6,616 nucleotides of DNA from Acidobacteriota bacterium (GTDB taxonomy: Bacteria; Actinomycetota; Acidimicrobiia; Acidimicrobiales; UBA8190): assembly GCA_028872975.1 (NCBI GenBank), contig JAGWNV010000147.1, positions 1 through 6,616 of the forward strand, written 5' to 3'. The notes below the pieces were generated by a model. It was not told where the DNA came from and ran no database searches. It was given only the letters and a program-made list of their open reading frames with translations. The translations under genes and the position numbers were made by a program. Each line of letters begins with the position of its first letter. The first letter of the stretch is position 1. Shown in pieces: positions 1 to 6,453 of the stretch.

Positions 1-1082
1 CGGGTCGGCCCGCCGGCGACGTCCCCGCCGGCCGGCGTCCGGCTGAAGCGCGGCGCCGGCGCCGGCACGGCCCCGCCGTCGACCTCGACGAAGGTCCCCC
101 GGTGCCGGTTGTGGGGGTGCGACGGCGCCTCGGTGAGCGAGAGCACAGGGGTGACGCAGGCGTCGGTGCCGTCGAAGATGGCCAGCCAGGCGGCACGGGT
201 CCGGCTGCGCATCCGTGCCGCCACCTCCTTCTTGACCTCGGGCCACGAGGCCCGGTCGCCCTGGTGCGGCATGGTGGCCTCGTCGTAGCCGAGCCCCCGC
301 ATGAAGGCCCGGTAGAAGGCGGGCTCGACGGCGCCCACGGCCACGTACCGGCCGTCGGCGGTCTCGTAGACCTCGTAGTAGGGCGCCCCGGTGTCGACGA
401 CGTTGGTCCCCCGCTCGGGGCGCCACTGCCCGAGGGCGCCCATCTCGAAGACCATGGTGGCGAGGAGGGCGGCGCCGTCCACCATGGCGGCGTCGACGAC
501 CTGGCCCCGGCCCGACCGGGCCCGCTCGACGAGGGCGGCCAGGATCCCCACGGTGAGGAGCATGGCCCCGCCGCCGAAGTCCCCGACCAGGTTGAGCGGC
601 GGGACGGGGGGCTCCCCGGCGCGGCCCACGGCGGAGAGCACCCCGGCCAGGGCGAGGTAGTTGACGTCGTGGCCGGGATGCTCCGAGAGCGGCCCGTCCC
701 GCCCGTAGCCGGTGACCCGCCCGTAGACGAGGCGCGGGTTGCGGCCGAGACAGGCCTCGGGCCCGAGCCCGAGCCGCTCCATGACCCCGGGGCGGAACCC
801 CTCGACGAGGACGTCGGCCTCCTCCACCAGGCGGAGCACCAGGGCGGCGCCGTCGGGGTGCTTCAAGTCGACGCCCACCGAGGGCCGTCCCCTGGTGAGC
901 ACCGAGCGACGGTCGGGGACATCGGGCCGCGGCGGGGGCTGCCCGGCGCGCTCCAGGCGGACCACGTCTGCGCCCAGATCGGCGAGGAGCATGGCGCAGA
1001 AGGGGGCCGGTCCGAGGCCGGCCAGCTCGACGACGCGGAGCCCGGCCAGCGGGCCCCCCGGGGGCGGGGCCTCGGGGGTCAC
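1..1082 (-). CDS. mcr: Alpha-methylacyl-CoA racemase (CoA-transferase family III fold), 3' end cut by the left edge
   Basis: Probably interconverts the (2R) and (2S) epimers of 2-methyl-branched acyl-CoA thioesters in the cytoplasm, as needed before beta-oxidation of steroid side chains or branched fatty acids. About 360 codons are present with no internal stop; the family is about 360 residues, so only a short C-terminal tail should be missing. Motifs seen: GLRVVELAGLGPAPF near the N-terminus, VGVDLKHPDG (69-78), EGFRPGV (94-100), PGHDVNYLALAGVLS with His138-Asp139, NLVGDFGGG with Asp168, and GAVEPAFY with Glu253. These have the same relative spacing as the catalytic residues recalled for the M. 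tuberculosis racemase MCR (His126, Asp156, Glu241), a constant offset of 12. The start is GTG at 1082-1080, overlapping the upstream oxygenase stop as GTGA; no Shine-Dalgarno is visible, so translational coupling is likely. The C-terminal end is Ala/Pro/Gly-rich. A true CoA transferase is possible but less likely given the intact His-Asp-Glu set. Confidence 0.9.
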   Translation of the reverse strand, partial: MTPEAPPPGGPLAGLRVVELAGLGPAPFCAMLLADLGADVVRLERAGQPPPRPDVPDRRSVLTRGRPSVGVDLKHPDGAALVLRLVEEADVLVEGFRPGVMERLGLGPEACLGRNPRLVYGRVTGYGRDGPLSEHPGHDVNYLALAGVLSAVGRAGEPPVPPLNLVGDFGGGAMLLTVGILAALVERARSGRGQVVDAAMVDGAALLATMVFEMGALGQWRPERGTNVVDTGAPYYEVYETADGRYVAVGAVEPAFYRAFMRGLGYDEATMPHQGDRASWPEVKKEVAARMRSRTRAAWLAIFDGTDACVTPVLSLTEAPSHPHNRHRGTFVEVDGGAVPAPAPRFSRTPAGGDVAGGPT

Positions 1083-2377
1083 GGCGTGGTCAGGTAGCGG
1101 TCGATCGTCCGGTGCATGTGGAGGACGTTCGCCTCCTGCCTCCGGTTGAGCCGGATGCCCGGCCCGCGGGCCTTGAGGCCGGCCTGCACGGGGGCCATGT
1201 TGGCGTAGTCCTGGTTGGTGATCAGTCCCCAGTCCCGCTCGGTCCAGTCCGGGTAGAACCGTCGCCTCGCCCGGCGCGGCGGCTCGTCGGGGCGGGGCCA
1301 CTCGAGGATCCAGGTGTCCTTCACGGCCCGGTCCGGGCTCGTCCCGTCGGGGCGTACCCGGAACACCACCGCACTCCCCGGATAGAGGGGGCCGAGGAGG
1401 TTGGGGAAGAACAGGACGTCGTCGGCGCTCGTGAGCTGGTCGTCGCTGAACGCCTCCACCGGCACGCCCCGTCGCTCGAGGAGCTCCCGGCGCCGTCGCT
1501 GGTAGCGGGCGAGCATCGGCTCACCGGCGGCCGGGGTGGACCGGATCTCGGCCACCACGGCCCGCTCCTCCTCCAGGAACACCCCGCCCAGCCCGGTGAC
1601 GAAGGACTCGAGGATCTCGCCCTCGTCGTAGTCACCGGGGCCGAGGCCCAGCCGCGGGCTCGGCGTGAGGGTGCGCCGCGCCTCGGGGAGCCGGCCGTAG
1701 TGGGCGTGGAGGCCGAGCTGCTCGTAGGCGAGATGCACGTCGTCGGTCGAGGCCAGCAGTTGCGGATGGGTGCCCTGGACGTGGTAGCCCTCGTTGAAGG
1801 CGTCCACCACCACCTTCCAATTGGCCGGCAGGACGGTGGAGAGGTGGGCCCGGAGTCGCATCCGCTCGAGCCGGTAGGGGGCGAGCAGCTCCGGCAGCGG
1901 GGCCAGGTAGTCGAGGAGCGCCGGTGCGCCGGCGTCGAGGCAGATCCACACGAAGCCGCCCCAGCGCCCGACCCGGACGGCGCCGAGACGGGTCCCCTCG
2001 GGTATGGGGTCGAATTCCTCGGCGTCGACGACCTCCACGAGGGCGCCCCCGAGGTCGTAGCGCCAGGCGTGGAACCGGCACCGGATGCTGCCCTCCTCGA
2101 GGTGTCCGGCGCCCTCGGCGAGCCGCGTGCCCCGGTGCAGGCAGGTGTTGTGGAACGCCGAGAGCTGCTCCGATGACGAGCGGACCACGAGGACCGACTC
2201 GTCGCCGATGGTGTACTCGCAATAGTCGCCGACGTCGGCGACCTCCTCCTCCCGGCAGGCGACCTGCCACACGCGACCCCACAGCCGCTCGAATTCCAGG
2301 GCGGCGAAGTCCGGGCTCGTGTAGCGGGCTCGGGGGAGGACACCGGCCCCGGTCACGAGTGCGCTCTCGAGGTCCAT
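1079..2377 (-). CDS. Rieske non-heme iron oxygenase, alpha (catalytic) subunit
   Basis: A 432-residue ring-hydroxylating-type oxygenase large subunit, expected to use O2 and electrons from a ferredoxin or reductase to hydroxylate an unknown substrate in the cytoplasm. The N-terminal Rieske [2Fe-2S] domain has Cys79-X-His81 and Cys100-X2-His103, separated by 18 residues, slightly longer than the usual 15-17. The C-terminal mononuclear iron domain has NWKVVVDAFNEGYHVQGTH, giving His199 and His204; Asp390 in NQDYANM is the likely third ligand. Glu196 sits where naphthalene dioxygenase has its bridging Asp205; a glutamate there is also known in the carnitine oxygenase CntA. No beta subunit, ferredoxin or reductase gene lies next to it, which fits an alpha-only trimer fed by a remote partner (inference). 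The ATG at 2377-2375 has GGTGAG 8 bases upstream. It is followed by the racemase with a 4-base overlap. The substrate is unknown; it does not look like a standard KshA, and a steroid, isoprenoid or aromatic substrate is possible. Confidence 0.9.
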   Translation of the reverse strand: MDLESALVTGAGVLPRARYTSPDFAALEFERLWGRVWQVACREEEVADVGDYCEYTIGDESVLVVRSSSEQLSAFHNTCLHRGTRLAEGAGHLEEGSIRCRFHAWRYDLGGALVEVVDAEEFDPIPEGTRLGAVRVGRWGGFVWICLDAGAPALLDYLAPLPELLAPYRLERMRLRAHLSTVLPANWKVVVDAFNEGYHVQGTHPQLLASTDDVHLAYEQLGLHAHYGRLPEARRTLTPSPRLGLGPGDYDEGEILESFVTGLGGVFLEEERAVVAEIRSTPAAGEPMLARYQRRRRELLERRGVPVEAFSDDQLTSADDVLFFPNLLGPLYPGSAVVFRVRPDGTSPDRAVKDTWILEWPRPDEPPRRARRRFYPDWTERDWGLITNQDYANMAPVQAGLKARGPGIRLNRRQEANVLHMHRTIDRYLTTP

Positions 2378-2385
2378 CGGCGACG

Positions 2386-2391
2386 CTCACC
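2386..2391 (-). promoter_or_regulatory. Ribosome binding site of the Rieske oxygenase gene
   Basis: GGTGAG on the minus strand, 8 bases before the ATG at 2377-2375. It supports this start rather than the GTG at 2390, which is in another frame. Because the site lies only a few bases from the GTATAC box, that box cannot be the -10 element of this gene if it is translated with this leader. Confidence 0.55.
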
Positions 2392-2392
2392 G

Positions 2393-2398
2393 TATACT
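2393..2398 (+). promoter_or_regulatory. Possible -10 element (TATACT) of the thiolase-synthetase operon
   Basis: TATACT matches five of six bases of the TATAAT consensus and is one of very few AT-rich hexamers in this GC-rich window. It lies in the 57-base gap between the divergent Rieske and thiolase genes, inside the palindrome-bearing stretch GTATAC. A start site about 7 bases downstream would give a leader of about 30 bases that includes the thiolase ribosome binding site. No good TTGACA-like -35 hexamer is present at 16-19 bases, so this is tentative. Confidence 0.35.
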
Positions 2399-2434
2399 TC
2401 CCGTCGCCCGGAGGGGCAGCCGAAGGGAGCGCAG

Positions 2435-3595
2435 ATGGCCGAGCCGGTGATCGTCGAGGCGGTGCGGACCCCCATCGGCAAGCGCAACGGGGCCCTGTCG
2501 GGGCTCCATCCCGTCCAGTTGCTCGGCGCCGTCCAGGTCGAGCTGGTGAAGCGCAGCGGCATCGACCCCGCCGAGGTCGAGCAGGTCTTCGCCGGCTGCG
2601 TGACCCAGGCCGGCGAGCAGGCCTTCAACATCGCCCGCACGGCGTGGCTGGGACAGGGCCTGCCCTACGAGGTGGCCGCCACCACCGTCGACTGCCAGTG
2701 CGGTTCCTCCCAGCAGGCCAACCACATCGTGGCCGGCCTGGTGGCGAGCGGGGTGGTGGACGTGGCCATCGGCTGCGGCGTCGAGGCGATGAGCCGGGTC
2801 GGCCTGGGCGACAACATCAAGGGCGCGCCCGGCCGCCCCTTCTTCTCCGGGTTCCCGGTCGAGATCCCCGACCAGTTCACCTCGGCCGAGCGCATCGCCG
2901 AGCGCCACGGCATCGGCCGTGCCGACACCGACGCCTTCGGCCTGGCCTCGCAGCAGAAGGCGGCCCGGGCCTGGGCCGAAGGCCGGTTCGACCGGGAGGT
3001 GGTACCGGTCGAGGCGCCCGTCGTCGGGCCCGGCGGGCCCACCGGCGAGGTGCGGGTCGTCCAACGCGACGAGGGGCTGCGCGACACCACGCCCGAGGGA
3101 CTGGCCGCCCTCCGGCCCGTGATCGAGGGCGGCGTCCACACCGCCGGGTCCTCGTCGCAGATCTCCGACGGTGCCGCCGGCCTCCTGTGGATGTCGGCCG
3201 ACCGGGCCAGGGCCGCCGGGCTGCGTCCCCGGGCCAGGGTGCGGGCCCAGGTGCTCGTGGGGTCCGATCCCTACTACCAGCTCGACGGCCCCATCGCCGC
3301 CACCACCAAGGTGCTGGCCAAGGCCGGCCTCTCCGTCGCCGACATCGACCTCTTCGAGGTCAACGAGGCCTTCGCCTCGGTCGTCTGTTCCTGGCAGCAG
3401 GCGCACGGCGTCGACGGGGACAAGGTGAACGTGAACGGCGGCGCCATCGCCCTCGGCCACCCGGTGGGGGCCACCGGCAGCCGGCTCCTCACCACGGCCC
3501 TGCACGAGCTCGAACGGCGCGACGGCACCTTCGCCCTCGTGTCGATGTGCTGCGGCGGGGGACTGGCCACCGGCACCGTGCTGGAGCGGCTCTGA
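2435..3595 (+). CDS. fadA5: FadA5-like thiolase (steroid-type 3-ketoacyl-CoA thiolase / acetyl-CoA acyltransferase)
   Basis: A 386-residue degradative thiolase that cleaves 3-ketoacyl-CoA with free CoA, giving acetyl- or propionyl-CoA and a shortened acyl-CoA. The catalytic set is complete: nucleophile Cys89 in DCQCGSSQQANH, NEAF at 310-313, His342 in GHPVGATG and Cys372 in MCCGGG. The 253- and 30-residue spacings between Cys89, His342 and Cys372 are close to those recalled for M. tuberculosis FadA5 (Cys93, His347, Cys377). Further stretches resemble FadA5 from memory: PIGKRNG and LSGLH at the N-terminus, EAMSRVGLG, RAWAEGRFDRE, HTAGSSSQISDGAA and VNVNGGAIALGHPVG. FadA5 acts in cholesterol side-chain beta-oxidation, so a steroid-like substrate is favoured but not proven. 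The ATG at 2435 has AGGGAG 5 bases upstream. The gene is first in a two-gene operon and overlaps the next gene by 4 bases if that one starts at CTG. A general acetyl-CoA acetyltransferase is the main alternative. Confidence 0.93.
   Translation: MAEPVIVEAVRTPIGKRNGALSGLHPVQLLGAVQVELVKRSGIDPAEVEQVFAGCVTQAGEQAFNIARTAWLGQGLPYEVAATTVDCQCGSSQQANHIVAGLVASGVVDVAIGCGVEAMSRVGLGDNIKGAPGRPFFSGFPVEIPDQFTSAERIAERHGIGRADTDAFGLASQQKAARAWAEGRFDREVVPVEAPVVGPGGPTGEVRVVQRDEGLRDTTPEGLAALRPVIEGGVHTAGSSSQISDGAAGLLWMSADRARAAGLRPRARVRAQVLVGSDPYYQLDGPIAATTKVLAKAGLSVADIDLFEVNEAFASVVCSWQQAHGVDGDKVNVNGGAIALGHPVGATGSRLLTTALHELERRDGTFALVSMCCGGGLATGTVLERL
3583..3586 (+). promoter_or_regulatory. Ribosome binding site that supports a CTG start for the synthetase
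   Basis: GGAG within the last codons of the thiolase, 5 bases before the CTG at 3592-3594. This is the only Shine-Dalgarno-like sequence near the start of the synthetase frame. The alternative in-frame GTG at 3547 has no purine-rich tract in front of it. Confidence 0.5.
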
Positions 3596-5367
3596 GCGCT
3601 CCTCCCGCTCCGGGCGCGCCCTTCGCCCCGCCCCTCGAGGACGTCCCCCTCCCGGCCCCGGACGCCGCCGCCCTCCTCGTTCGCAACGCCGCCGAGCACG
3701 GCGGGCGCCCCGCCCTGCGCTTCGGAGACCACGTCTGGAGCCACGGGGAGCTCCTCGAGGAGTCGGCCCGCTTCGCCCGGCTGTTCGCGGCGCGCCTCGA
3801 CCCGGCCCGCCCCCGCCACGTCGGGGTGCTCCTCGACAACGTGCCGGACTACGTCTTCGCCCTGTGCGGCGCCGCTCTGTGCGGCGCCGCGGTCGTGGGC
3901 CTCAACACCACCCGGCGCGACGGGCACCTCGCCGCCGACATCGCCCACGCCGACGTGCAGCTGCTCCTCACCGAGCCCCGCCACGAGGCCCTGCTCGGGC
4001 CGGGGGGGCCCGGGGTCGCCCTGCCCGGCGGCGTGCTCGTGTCCACCCGCTTCGCCGAGGAGGGTGACCCCGCCCCCTCCCTCGGCGCCTCCCTCGAAGA
4101 GGCCCTGGCCTCCGCCGGGGACACCGCCGGCGCCGGGTCGGCGCCCCGGGCACCGGACGTGGACGGCGCCTGGGCGCTTCTCTTCACGTCGGGGACCTCG
4201 GCGGCGCCGAAGGCGGTGGTCTGCTCCCAGCGGCGCCTCCTCGTCACCGGGCGGCGCATGGCGACGATGCTCGAGATCGGCGCCGAGGACGTCGGCTACG
4301 CCGCCATGCCGCTGTTCCACGCCAACTCCCTCATGGCCGGGCTCATGCCCGCCCTGGTGGCGGGGGCGTCACTGGCGCTCGCCCGGCGTTTCAGCGCCTC
4401 GCGGTTCCTCGACGACGTCCGCCGGTACGGCTCCACGTGGTGCAACTACACGGGCAAGGTCCTCGCCCATCTCCTCGCCACCCCCGAGCGACCCGACGAC
4501 GCCGAGAACCCCCTGCGCGTCGCCTTCGGCAACGAGGGCACCCCGCATGTGGTGGACGCCGCCGCCCGGCGCTTCGGGATCCGCATCGTCGACGTCTACG
4601 GGTCCACCGAGGGGGCCATCGCCCTCGACCGGGCCGGGGCCCGGCCTCCCGGGTCCCTCGGCCGGCTTCGCCAGGGCGTGGCCGTGGTGGGCCCCGACGG
4701 CCGGGTCCTCCCGCCGGCGCGCCTCGACGCCGACGGCGGGCTCTGCAACCCCGAGGAGTGCGTGGGCGAGCTCGTGAACACCCTGGGCGGGGGCCCCTTC
4801 GAGGGCTACTACCGCAACGACGAGGCCACGTCCCGGTCGATGCGCCACGGCTGGTACTGGAGCGGCGACCTCGCCTACGCCGACGAGGACGGCTGGGTGT
4901 ACTTCGCCGGGCGCAGCACCGACTGGCTCCGGGTGGACGGCGAGAACTTCCCCGCCGCCCCCGTCGAGGCGGTCGTGGCCCGCCACCCCGACGTGGTGCT
5001 CTGCGCCGTCTACGGCGTGCCCGACGCCGAGTCGGGGGACCAGGTGATGGTGGCCCTCGTCCTGGGCGACGGGGCCCGGTTCGACGGGGCCGCCTTCGCC
5101 GCCTGGCTCGACGCCGCGCCGGGGCTCTCCCCCCGGTGGCGGCCCCGCTACGTCCGGGTGGCGGCCCGGCTGCCCGTCACGCCCACGAACAAGGTCCTCG
5201 TGCGCGAGCTCGTGCGCCAGAAGCTCCGGGCCGAGCTCGTGGGCGGCGACCGTCTCTACGTCCGGCCCCGAGGCGAGGCCGCCTTCCGCCCCTTCACCGC
5301 CGACGACGAGTCGGGCCTGCACGCCGGGCTCCAGGCGAGCGGGCGGGCCCGGCTCTGGGAGCTCTGA
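3592..5367 (+). CDS. Acyl-CoA synthetase (AMP-forming, FadD17-like), probable CTG start
   Basis: An adenylate-forming ligase that would activate a carboxylic acid to its CoA thioester through an acyl-AMP. Counting the CTG as residue 1 gives 591 residues. Motifs in order: GLNTTRRDG (103-111), P-loop TSGTSAAPKA (199-208), YGSTEG (336-341), SGDLAY with Asp426, hinge region FAGRSTDWLRVDGENFP (438-454), and catalytic Lys534 in PVTPTNK. A tail of about 57 residues follows Lys534. The N-terminal 27 residues are Ala/Pro-rich. The GLNTTRRDG segment and the P-loop style recall FadD17 of mycobacteria, linked to activation of steroid side-chain acids; this is from memory. Start choice: no ATG, GTG or TTG lies between 3550 and about residue 79. 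CTG at 3592 has GGAG 5 bases upstream and overlaps the thiolase stop as CTGA. The alternative GTG at 3547 would add 15 mostly Arg/Gly/His residues that look like shadow coding. Confidence 0.88.
   Translation: MSAPPAPGAPFAPPLEDVPLPAPDAAALLVRNAAEHGGRPALRFGDHVWSHGELLEESARFARLFAARLDPARPRHVGVLLDNVPDYVFALCGAALCGAAVVGLNTTRRDGHLAADIAHADVQLLLTEPRHEALLGPGGPGVALPGGVLVSTRFAEEGDPAPSLGASLEEALASAGDTAGAGSAPRAPDVDGAWALLFTSGTSAAPKAVVCSQRRLLVTGRRMATMLEIGAEDVGYAAMPLFHANSLMAGLMPALVAGASLALARRFSASRFLDDVRRYGSTWCNYTGKVLAHLLATPERPDDAENPLRVAFGNEGTPHVVDAAARRFGIRIVDVYGSTEGAIALDRAGARPPGSLGRLRQGVAVVGPDGRVLPPARLDADGGLCNPEECVGELVNTLGGGPFEGYYRNDEATSRSMRHGWYWSGDLAYADEDGWVYFAGRSTDWLRVDGENFPAAPVEAVVARHPDVVLCAVYGVPDAESGDQVMVALVLGDGARFDGAAFAAWLDAAPGLSPRWRPRYVRVAARLPVTPTNKVLVRELVRQKLRAELVGGDRLYVRPRGEAAFRPFTADDESGLHAGLQASGRARLWEL
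3862..3890 (+). repeat. 15-base tandem duplication inside the synthetase gene
   Basis: CTGTGCGGCGCCGC occurs twice at a period of exactly 15 bases (3862 and 3877), encoding LCGAA twice at residues 91-100. The frame is kept. Related enzymes often have an Ala/Gly-rich helix here, so the repeat may be partly family pattern and partly recent slippage. Confidence 0.8.
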
Positions 5368-5380
5368 GCGGTCTCAGCGC
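5361..5380. terminator. Small hairpin holding both stop codons of the convergent genes
   Basis: CTGAG (5364-5368) pairs with CTCAG (5373-5377) around a CGGT loop. One T/C mismatch and two more G-C pairs extend the stem to 5361 and 5380. The stop codons of the synthetase (5365-5367) and of the leftward CoA-transferase (5374-5376) sit opposite one another in the stem. There is no T-tract on either side, so intrinsic termination is doubtful, but no other terminator-like structure was seen at this junction. Confidence 0.35.
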
Positions 5381-6453
5381 GCCAGCCAGGACCCCTCGGC
5401 GGCCTCGTCCACCTCCGGCACGGGGCCGAGCTCCCGGGCGGGGTGCACGGCGTAGCGGGCGGGATGCCCCAGGGCGGGGAGCGCCACGTCCGATCCCGGG
5501 GCCTCGGTGATGACCGTGCCACGGGCCCGGAAGTGCTCGTGCTCGAGCATCTCGCTGCGGCTCAGGATGGGTGCCACCGGCAGGTCGTGGGCCTCGAGGA
5601 GGGCCAGGGCTTCCTCGGCGGGCATGGCCGCCAGCGCCCCGGCCACGAGGGCGTCGAGCTCCTCCTTGCGCTGCACGCGCTCCACCACCCCCACCGACTC
5701 CATGCCCTCGAGCCCGAGGGCCCGGCACAGCGCCGCCCAGAAGTGGTCCTCCATGAGCACGCCGAGCGACAGGAGCGTCCCGTCGGCCGTCCGGTAGACG
5801 CCGTAGCCGGGCATGCCGTTCATGGCCCGGGGGGAGCGGCGCGGCACGATGGCCCCCACGGCGCCCGTCCAGGTGGCGAGCACGTCGGCGATGCCGATGT
5901 CGATGTGCTCGCCCTCGCCGGTGCCCCGGGCCCGCAGGACGGCCGCCACCACCGACATCGCCGCGGTCATCCCCGCGCCGAGGTCCCCGACGGGGATGGA
6001 GGCCGCCATGGGCTTGGTGCCCCGGGGAGAGAGGACGCCGGAGAGGGCCTGGTAGTTGATGTCGTGCCCCGGCACCTGGGCCATGGGCCCGGTGGCCCCG
6101 TAGCCGGAGACCGAGCAGTAGACGACCGACGGCTGCACCGCCCGCACCGCCTTGTAGCCCACCCCGAGCCGGTCGGCCACACCGGGACGGAAGCCCTCCA
6201 TCACGGCATCGGCGCCGGCGGCCAGGGCGAGGACGCGATCGGCACCGCCGGGGGCCTTCAGGTCGACGACCACGCTGCGCTTGTTGGCGTTCAGGACGGC
6301 GAAGAGCTGCGGGAAGACCCGCATGGGATCGCCGCCGGCCGGCTCCACCTTGAGCACGTCGGCGCCCATCTCGGCCAGCAACTGGGTGGCATACGGCACC
6401 GGCCGCCAGATGCCCAGGTCGAGCACGCGCACACCGTCGAGAAGGCCGGCCAC
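5374..6453 (-). CDS. CaiB/BaiF CoA-transferase family III protein, racemase-like
   Basis: A 359-residue full-length member of the family III CoA-transferase fold, whose members either move CoA between carboxylic acids or epimerise 2-methylacyl-CoAs. Motifs: GVRVLDLGIWRPVPYATQLL (7-26), the Asp-X2-Lys-Val-Glu-Pro type segment at 32-38, VVVDLKAPGG (61-70), MEGFRPGVADRLG (85-97), SGYGATGP (116-123), PGHDINYQALSGVLS with His130-Asp131, and PVGDLGAG with Asp157, which matches the nucleophilic Asp of transferases and the racemase Asp. The racemase glutamate region reads GVLMEDHFW; Glu235 is a candidate only if a one-residue insertion is allowed. The function therefore lies between racemase and transferase. 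The start is GTG at 6453-6451 with no clear Shine-Dalgarno. The gene stands alone, divergent from the amidohydrolase (62-base gap) and convergent with the synthetase (6-base gap). Confidence 0.9.
   Translation of the reverse strand: MAGLLDGVRVLDLGIWRPVPYATQLLAEMGADVLKVEPAGGDPMRVFPQLFAVLNANKRSVVVDLKAPGGADRVLALAAGADAVMEGFRPGVADRLGVGYKAVRAVQPSVVYCSVSGYGATGPMAQVPGHDINYQALSGVLSPRGTKPMAASIPVGDLGAGMTAAMSVVAAVLRARGTGEGEHIDIGIADVLATWTGAVGAIVPRRSPRAMNGMPGYGVYRTADGTLLSLGVLMEDHFWAALCRALGLEGMESVGVVERVQRKEELDALVAGALAAMPAEEALALLEAHDLPVAPILSRSEMLEHEHFRARGTVITEAPGSDVALPALGHPARYAVHPARELGPVPEVDEAAEGSWLAR

Noticed and set aside
50..76. GGCGCC/GCCGGC-rich repetitive stretch near the left edge, considered as a repeat element
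   Set aside because: It encodes the Ala-Pro run near the racemase C-terminus (residues 339-344) and is in frame, so it is ordinary GC-rich coding sequence.
102..1097. Long plus-strand frames opposite the racemase and the Rieske gene (102-1097 and 1112-2176)
   Set aside because: They mirror the codon structure of the minus-strand genes, are rich in Gly, His and Arg, and have no domains. The minus strand holds complete conserved motifs in the same place.
2430..2441. An identical 12-base string (CGCAGATGGCCG) at the starts of the thiolase (2430) and the amidohydrolase (6511), suggesting a shared control element
   Set aside because: It covers only the spacer, the ATG and a common Ala second codon. 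Flanking sequence differs, so it is more likely a favoured initiation context or coincidence.
2387..3505. Long minus-strand frames under the thiolase and synthetase (2387-3505, 3274-4320, 4369-5322)
   Set aside because: Shadow frames of low-complexity composition with no motifs; the plus-strand thiolase and synthetase have full catalytic sets.
1924..3591. A single stop-free plus-strand frame running from 1924 through to the synthetase stop at 5367 (over 1,100 codons), which could be read as a giant gene or fusion
   Set aside because: Upstream of 3592 it runs antisense to the Rieske gene and then out of frame through the thiolase, and its translation is Arg/Gly/Pro-rich with no recognisable domain. 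It reflects the scarcity of stop codons in GC-rich DNA; only the part from about 3592 is a gene.
3547..3591. GTG at 3547 as the start of the synthetase
   Set aside because: It has no Shine-Dalgarno, overlaps the thiolase by 49 bases, and the added residues look like out-of-frame translation. It remains possible if CTG initiation is not used.
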